DNA of 64,000 nucleotides from Camellia lanceoleosa (taxonomy: Eukaryota > Streptophyta > Magnoliopsida > Ericales > Theaceae): NCBI GenBank assembly GCA_025200525.1, contig CM045758.1:162127040-162191039 (forward strand), written 5' to 3'. Below, in pieces: positions 58,545 through 64,000 of the stretch (positions are counted from its first letter, which is position 1; each line of letters opens with the position of its first letter). Below the pieces are notes generated by a model. That model had not been told where the DNA came from. It saw only the letters and a program-made list of their open reading frames with translations, and made no database searches. The position numbers and the translations under genes were made by a program.

Positions 58545-58890
58545 AAAAGTGTCACAGCATTGACAAACGTACCGTACAATCCACATGCCTTTGGTCTGGG
58601 CTATGTACCCACCAAAGAGGACTAGATCAGGAAAGGAGAAGAAATCAGAGGTAGAGCCAGAGCCAAACAAGCTGGGAAACACTATAAGCTTATCCATAGG
58701 CCAATCCAGGGAACGCTAAATGACTACTTTGTTTTGGAGGGAGAAGATTTCTCTTTTTGTGGCTTTCCCAAGCCCTAGATGAATTCCACGAAGTAGCGAG
58801 TCCCCGGGTTCAAAATCTTTTTTTGACTTGTAACTGCAAGATAGTGATACAGAAGAAAAGGCTGAACCAAGTATTGAAGCTGAACAGAGC

Positions 58891-59474
58891 ATGGAAAGTG
58901 ACCTAGACAACAACGAACTTGGAGTAGGGGCAACACTGGCATGTCTCCTTACAGATCCTGCAGCTGACTCAAAGAACTTGGGGGATAACCTTACCATCTC
59001 CATGATCGGGAAAGAACTGGATGTGAACCCATCTAGCAGCATTTTGGATGTATCGAAAGTACCATCTCTTATCTGGCAGCTGGAGGATGGCTATCTGTCT
59101 AGTTCTGAATCGGGTGATAAGTTAGAATCTGATTCCACTGAGTCTGTGGAGTCGAAATTAGATTCTGGTTCTTTTGAGTCTGAGTCTAGTATTCCTGGGG
59201 GTGATAACCCGGATGCCAAGGTCTTGTCCAGGTCTTCTTTTTCTTTTGCTTTTGAGTCGGTTGTAATCGATGAGCTAGATCTTATAAATGAGAACACTGC
59301 TGATTTTGAGTATTTCTTTGTGCCGCTTATTTATTGTATTGATCAAGATTTTCAGAATTTTAGTGAAAATGAAGAGAAAGGAATTCCTCTAGTTTTGAAA
59401 AACTTGATTAATCGAGAAGAGGAGAGGTTTGCTAAATCCTGTGCTGATGAAATCATTGTCATTAATGTGGGTAC
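58891..59474 (+). pseudogene. Spacer domain N-terminal to RT
   Basis: An open stretch with many Ser, Glu and Asp residues (GYLSSSESGDKLESDSTESV, IDELDLINENTADFEYF) reads without a break into the RT domain. This acidic connector is typical of Tat pol, and its sequence is poorly conserved. No catalytic role known. Confidence 0.6.
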
Positions 59475-60460
59475 TAAGAAAGATCTGCGTCTGGTACAAA
59501 TTGGGTCCACGTTGTCTTCGGAGGAGCGCGAGTGCTTAGTCGCTTTATTAAAAGATTTCAAAGATGTTTTCACGTGGTCCTATGAAGACATGCCTGGAAT
59601 TGATCCTGAGATTGTACAACATCGGATCCTTCTTGACCTTGAGACCCGACCCGTCAAGCAAAAGTTGCATAAAGTCCGTTCGGATTGGGCATTAAAAATC
59701 AAAGAAGAGGTCACCAAGCAGATTAAGGTAGGTTTCTTGTTAGTATCTGAGTATCCGACTTGGTTGGCTAATATCGTCCTAGTGCCAGAAAAAAATGGTA
59801 GAATTCGGGTGTGTGTGAACTTCTGAGATTTAAACAGAGCCAGTCCGAAGGATGACTTTCCTCTGCCTCACATTGATGAGTTAGTGAATTTCACTGTAGG
59901 CCATGCATTGCTATCCTTTATGGATGGATTTTTCGGGTATAACCAGATTCTGATGGCACCCGATGATAGAGAGAAAACTGCATTCACTATGTTGTGGGGT
60001 ACCTAGTACTATCGGGTTATGTCGTTTGGGTTGCAGAATGCCGGAGTTACCTATCAGAGGGCTGCGACCACTATTCTACATGATATGATCCATAAAGAGG
60101 TCGAGGTGTATGTGGACGATATGATTGTCAAGTCCAAAAAAAGAGAGTGCCACTACATCACCTTGGAGAAATTCTTTCAACGGATTAGAGAATACAGGTT
60201 GAGGTTGAACTTGCAGAAATGCACTTTTGGTGTAATAGCAAGGAAAATGCTGGGGTTTTTGATCACATAGAGGGACATTGAAGTAGACCTTTCCAAAATT
60301 AAGGCCATCCTAGAAATGTCACCACCAAGGACTGAAAAGGAGGTGCGAGGCTTTCTAGGTAAAGTGCAATTCATAAGACGGTTTATTTCCAAATTAACCT
60401 TGACTTGTGAATCACTATTTGGTCTCCTGAAGAAAGGAAAGAACTTTTGATGGGATGATC
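59475..60460 (+). pseudogene. Reverse transcriptase, broken
   Basis: Motifs in order: DVFTWSYEDMPGIDPEIVQH, KIKEEVTKQIKVGFL, PTWLANIVLVPEKNGRIRVC, DDFPLPHIDELV, SFGLQNAGVTYQRA, the active site YVDD (60109-60120), KCTFGV and the connection start PPRTEKEVRGFLGKVQFIRR. Stops at 59824, 60004, 60268 and about 60448 interrupt the frame, but it stays the same throughout. The gaps are therefore point changes, not shifts. RT copies the element RNA into DNA. Confidence 0.9.
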
Positions 60461-60510
60461 GATGTCAATTTGTCTTTGAGCAGGTTAAGCAGTACCTTCA
60501 GAATCCGCCT

Positions 60511-60966
60511 GTGTTGTCACTGCCAGAGCCAGGGAAGCTTTTGATTCTGTACCTGTCAGTAACAGATGCGACCATGGGATGCATACTTGCTCAGGAATCT
60601 AAAGATAGGGTGGAGAAAGCTATCTACTACTTGAGCAAGAAAATGTTGGATTACGAGGTCCGTTATACTCCGTTGGAGAAAGCTTGCCTAGCCTTGGTAT
60701 GGACTACTAGGAAGTTGAGGCACTACTTGTTAGCCTACTTTGTAATCCTAGTTTCGAGGTTAGATTCCATCAAATATCTCTTTGAGAAACCAGTGCTTAC
60801 AGGTAGGCTAGCCAGTTGGTTGCTTCTCCTCTTCGAATTTGACCTCAAATATGTCACCCGCAAGTCAGTCAAGGGAAGAGCTGCAGTGGAGTTCATGGCA
60901 GACCACCCAGTAGAAGGGGTTGAAGCGGTGGAATATCTGTTCCCAGATGAAGCCATTCTGCAAGTT
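60511..60966 (+). pseudogene. Ty3-type RNase H
   Basis: Same frame as RT. It reads ILYLSVTDATMGCILAQE, AIYYLSKKMLDYEVRYTPLE, CLALVWTTRKLRHYLLAY and DSIKYLFEKPVLTGRLASWL up to the KSVKGRAAVEFMADHP tether. The element-type RNase H removes template RNA during reverse transcription. This domain itself has no internal stop. Confidence 0.8.
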
Positions 60967-60969
60967 GAG

Positions 60970-61330
60970 GAGGAGACTTGGACGATGTATTTTTACGGAG
61001 TCAGTACGGTTAAGGGATAGGTGTGTTGTTGATAGCACCCGACGACTCCCATATACCTTTAGCCTTCAAACTCTGGTTCAAGGTGTCCAATAATGAAATA
61101 GAATATGAAGCATGTATCGTTGGTTTAGAAGCCACCCTAGAACTAGTGGCAAAAAGATTAGATGTCATTGGGGACTCGAACTTAGTTGTTTCTCAAGCAA
61201 ATAGAGACTGGAAAGTCAAAGAAGAAAAAATGAAGGTTTATCACTGCATCTTGGATGTTCGATTCCTGTGTTTGAAAAGTCGACTTTCACGATTCATCGA
61301 GAGAACAATAGATTCGCTGATGCTTTAGCA
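60970..61330 (+). pseudogene. Second (archaeal-like) RNase H of the Tat lineage
   Basis: After EEETWTMYFYGVSTVKG and a stop with a frame change near 61020, the sequence reads VLLIAPDDSHIPLAFKLWF, SNNEIEYEACIVGLEATLEL, LDVIGDSNLVVSQANRDWKV and IDSLML. The pattern E-Y-E-A..GLE..(L)..V.GDS.L matches the additional RNase H of Tat/Ogre elements. The first catalytic Asp position (YFxG) reads Tyr, so the domain would be inactive. Confidence 0.75.
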
Positions 61331-61574
61331 ACTCTATCTTCTATGGTAGACATCCCACTTGGAGTCTGGATGCGTCCAATTATCATTTAGCAGAAATACA
61401 CGCCGGCTTATGAATTTATCGTTGTAATAGATGAAGCACAAGACAAAAACCCTTGGTATTACGATATTTAGAACTTCTTGGAAAATGAGATTTATCCACC
61501 AGGGGCAAATGCCAAGGAGAAAAGGGGAATACAGTGAATAGCCGTCTAATTTATCATCTACGGAGGTAAACTAT

Positions 61575-62270
61575 ATAAAATGGGTCATTTGAGAATGCAC
61601 AAGTTGTGTATCGAAGAAGAGGAATCAAAACGCCTGATAGAGGCCATCCATAGAGGAGAGTACGGAAGGCACATGAATGGAGTGATGCTAGCCTGAAAGA
61701 TTCTCAGGCAAGGTTACTACTGATCCACCATAGAGGAGGATTGTATTGGTTTTGTTCGGCAATGCCACAAATGCCAAATTCATGCTAATCGCTTGAACAT
61801 TCCGCCGTCGAAGCTGTACAACATGACTTCACCATGGCATTTCTTAGTCTGGGGAATCGACGTCATCGGTGTTACGCCAAAAGGATAGAATGGGCATGAA
61901 TACATCTTGGTGGCAATTGATTACTCTACAAAGTGTTGGAAGCTCAATCCTATGTAGTGTTGAAAGCATTGCATGTGGCCAAGTTCATCAGAAATAATAT
62001 AATTTACCGATACGGAGTCCTAAACGAGATCATATCAGATAATGGCTCCCACTTCAAGAAAGAGGTGATAGACTTGTTAGAGAAATACAATGTGGCTTTT
62101 CATAAGTCATCTATATATAGGCCGCAAACCAATGGAGCCGTTGAAGCTACTAACAAGAACATCAAGAATATCTTGCAGAAGATGGTTGAGACTTACAGGG
62201 ACTGGTCAGATAAATTGCCATTTGCACTCTGGGGCTATAGAACTTCAATTTGGACATCCACAAGGGCAAC
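61575..62270 (+). pseudogene. Integrase, N-terminal and core part, broken
   Basis: An HHCC zinc domain is visible as LIEAIHRGEYGRHMNGVM and CIGFVRQCHKCQIHAN. The core has the first Asp in VWGIDVIG (61859-61861), the second in ISDNGSHF (62038-62040) and the Glu in NGAVEATNK (62143-62145). Stops occur near 61696, 61722 and 61888, and a shift at about 61935. The reading ends at a hAT element inserted at 62271. Integrase would join the DNA copy to the genome. Confidence 0.85.
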
Positions 62271-63075
62271 TAGGGATGGGTAACGGTTTATCCGACCCGC
62301 AAAAATCACCCAACCCACCCAACCCGTGTACAAATGAGCGGTTTTGCAAACACAATGCGTGCGGATGCGGTTTGAAATATGACATGTTTGTGGGTTGCGG
62401 GTTTAACTCGCACCCGTGAGAACCTGCCTGCACTTCTTATTTTTTATTTTTTATAATCTTAACCATTGATTTCGTTCCTATATCCCACCTAGATAATTTT
62501 GTCCAAAACAAAATACCCTTTATTCTTTAAACTTACTCTAACACTACATTTGCTAATAGTATTATATCAATTGAAACTGAATAGATACTAATCATATTAT
62601 TATTGTTACATAACTGAACTTGTCCCGGATAAAGTGTGATTTGGAATTTTAAATTTCTTAATGAATATAGAGTTCTAGTTTAGGATTTTAAAATGTGTGC
62701 TTGTGTTAGTTTATGATTTGATTTAAGATTTTGAATGATTTGTTTGTGTTACGAATTGATTTTGTTATATTTCTAATTTTATAAGTTTTAATTCATTAAT
62801 TATTAATGTTGGAGCATTTTAGAAAATGGGGAGAAAAGGGCTCAAAATAAATATTTACAAAATGGGAAAAAAATAAGGCTCAAAAATAAATATTTGAAGA
62901 AAAAAGTCCAATCCGCAAACCGCCCGCAACCGTCTGCACATTCGTGAACCCTATCCGCACAAACCGCAAACCACACTGCGGGCGGTTACGGGTTGTCTTT
63001 TCTCTAAACCGCATATATACGAGTGAGTCCAAATTGATTCGCAAACCGTCCAAATCTGAACCGCGATCACCCCTA
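62271..63075. mobile_element. Non-autonomous hAT element inside integrase
   Basis: The left end TAGGGATGGGTAACGGTTTA and the right end, in reverse complement TAGGGGTGATCGCGGTTCAG, form the inverted termini. The flanks AGGGCAAC (62263-62270) and GGGGAAAC (63076-63083) agree in six of eight bases, as for an 8-bp hAT duplication. GC-rich subterminal words such as CCGACCCGC, GCAAACCGCCCGC and CCGCAAACC recur near both ends around an AT-rich centre. No transposase. Confidence 0.8.
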
Positions 63076-63083
63076 GGGGAAAC

Positions 63084-63508
63084 TCCTTATTCTCTTGTCT
63101 ACGAGATGGAGGCTGTTCTGCCAATTGAAATAGAAAACCCGTCGCTACGAGTTATGGCTGAGTGTCAGATAGTAGAGATGGACTGGCAACAGAGCACATT
63201 TGAGGAGCTAATACTCTTTGATGAGAGAAGGCTGAGAGCATTGTATCACGTTCAGGGCTACCAGCACAGAATTGCAAGAGCTTTTAACAAGAAAGTTAAG
63301 TCCCGGAATCTCAAAGAGGGGGATATGGTGCTGAAAGACAACTGAGCTTCCATTCATAACACTAGGGGCAAGTTCAAACCCAATTGGACTGGTCCTTACA
63401 TCATCAAAGCTATTTGGTCGGGTGGAGCTGTTATTCTCATGGACTTAGATGGTCTAGAATTTTCACAACCAATAAACGTGGACAAGTTGAAGAAATACTA
63501 TCCCTGAG
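63084..63508 (+). pseudogene. Integrase, C-terminal part
   Basis: The reading resumes right after the hAT element with TPYSLVYEMEAVLPIEIE, then RRLRALYHVQGYQHRIARAF and VKSRNLKEGDMVLKDN plus TGA. In the same frame it goes on to KFKPNWTGPYIIKAI and INVDKLKKYYP with a final stop near 63506. These are the C-terminal hallmarks of Ty3-type integrases (GDxVL, GPYxI, LKxYY). Confidence 0.8.
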
Positions 63509-64000
63509 AGGCTTGGTAGGCCGAAAACTTGGAAGGGCGACCTAGGCAAAAGTTAGAGCACAAAAGGAGAGAGTTAATACTCGAGTGAACTTGAACCAAA
63601 CTACGTAAGGCCTGATTCCCATCTTTGGGATACGTAGGCAACTTCATCCTAAAGTTCGGCCGTAATCACCTCCAACTCAACTATCCTTCCCATGTGTCTG
63701 ATCAGGTCATCTTTGTCTGTTCTTTACCTAAAAGTTCGGTTGTGATCTTCATTTTAAGAAGAAGAGCTGGTTACAATGCAAAATAGTGGTGTTCAATCAT
63801 GGGCATTTCTAATCTTTCGATTCAGAGTTGTACATCTTGAGGATTGATTTCGTGCGTGTCAAGTGGTGATCCTTTTCAAAAATGGTTTTGGAAAGTTTTA
63901 ATAAAAGTTGATTTTGTTCAAATTTTACATTTTACAACTTAGAACATTTTTGGACCAAAAGGAAAATTTTCAGTGCTCACAACTTTGATTTCGTTGATTT
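63509..64000 (+). other. Retroelement 3' untranslated region
   Basis: After the last stop of integrase the sequence contains TTTGGGATACGTAGGCAAC and AAAGTTCGGCCG, of the kind found near the 3' end of Tat elements. The 3' LTR start (TGTAGACACC) does not appear before the window ends. Confidence 0.6.

Larger units (their letters stand above)
51168..64000 (+). mobile_element. Tat/Ogre-like Ty3 LTR retrotransposon, right end outside window
   Basis: The order is 5' LTR (51168-54444), primer binding site (54450), long leader, gag (55410-56930), linker, protease (57840), RT (59480-60460), RNase H (60511-60960), second RNase H (60970-61330), integrase (61575-63500) and 3' untranslated DNA. The long LTR, the tRNA-Arg-type primer site and the dual RNase H are marks of the Tat group including Ogre. 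The 3' LTR is beyond the window. All genes carry stops or shifts, so the copy is not autonomous. Insertion was into a MULE transposase gene, with GCCCC (51163-51167) as the expected left target copy. Confidence 0.9.

Noticed and set aside
1..64000. tRNA, rRNA or snoRNA genes
   Set aside because: No cloverleaf with A/B box pairs or rRNA-like tract was noticed by eye; a covariance-model scan would be decisive.

Overview
The window is nuclear DNA of a flowering plant, almost certainly a eudicot. The evidence is intron-rich genes, a nuclear MnmG with an organelle-type N-terminus, a plant-type CHR24 chromatin remodeler, a captured fragment of the plant BTB gene POB1, L1-type LINE tails and a very large Tat/Ogre-like Ty3 retrotransposon. 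The DNA is AT-rich by eye, and most of it is transposable-element sequence of several ages nested in one another. I saw no bacterial-type operon, CRISPR array, rRNA or tRNA gene.

Gene-bearing left part (1-28,000). A CHR24-like SNF2 ATPase gene runs leftward from 4100 and leaves the window. Eight exons are present, ending with helicase motif II. A complete 13-exon mnmG gene also runs leftward, from 27741 to 9960 (724 codons plus stop, every junction in phase). Its introns are swollen by MITEs and LINE fragments. Between the two genes sits a Pack-MULE (4975-7135) that carries a broken piece of a POB1/LRB-type BTB gene. Just upstream of mnmG is a ~360-bp tandem duplication.

Transposon-dominated right part (28,000-64,000). 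A MITE of the 9-bp-TSD type is split by a ~4-kb Mutator-like element (29492-33506). A second TIR element follows (34028-35407). From about 35.4 kb to 51,167 lies a large decayed Mutator-like element with two converging genes: an Ulp1/C48-type peptidase remnant on the plus strand (36141-45336) and a mudrA-type transposase remnant on the minus strand (49954-51167). It is interrupted by one LTR-like block (40063-44345), one clean solo LTR (46114-49849) and a Tat/Ogre-like retrotransposon that begins at 51168 inside the transposase gene and runs off the right edge. The retroelement has its 5' LTR, a tRNA-Arg-type primer binding site, gag, protease, reverse transcriptase, two RNase H domains and integrase in order. 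All are broken by stops, and the integrase is split by an 805-bp hAT element.

The most unusual observation is that three separate Mutator-like elements each carry their own family of short interspersed palindromes in non-coding DNA: an AGAGAA/TTCTCT type in 5.07-6.30 kb, a TGTGAA/TTCACA type in 29.9-32.8 kb, and a GAAACTG/CAGTTTC type in 36.5-51.0 kb. Motifs are shared within an element but differ between elements, and they are not seen in the LTRs inserted later. The two Ulp1-type elements also share a tiny first exon of the form ATG-RGG-AAM-AAA followed at once by a GTAA donor. I know of no described function for such arrays.
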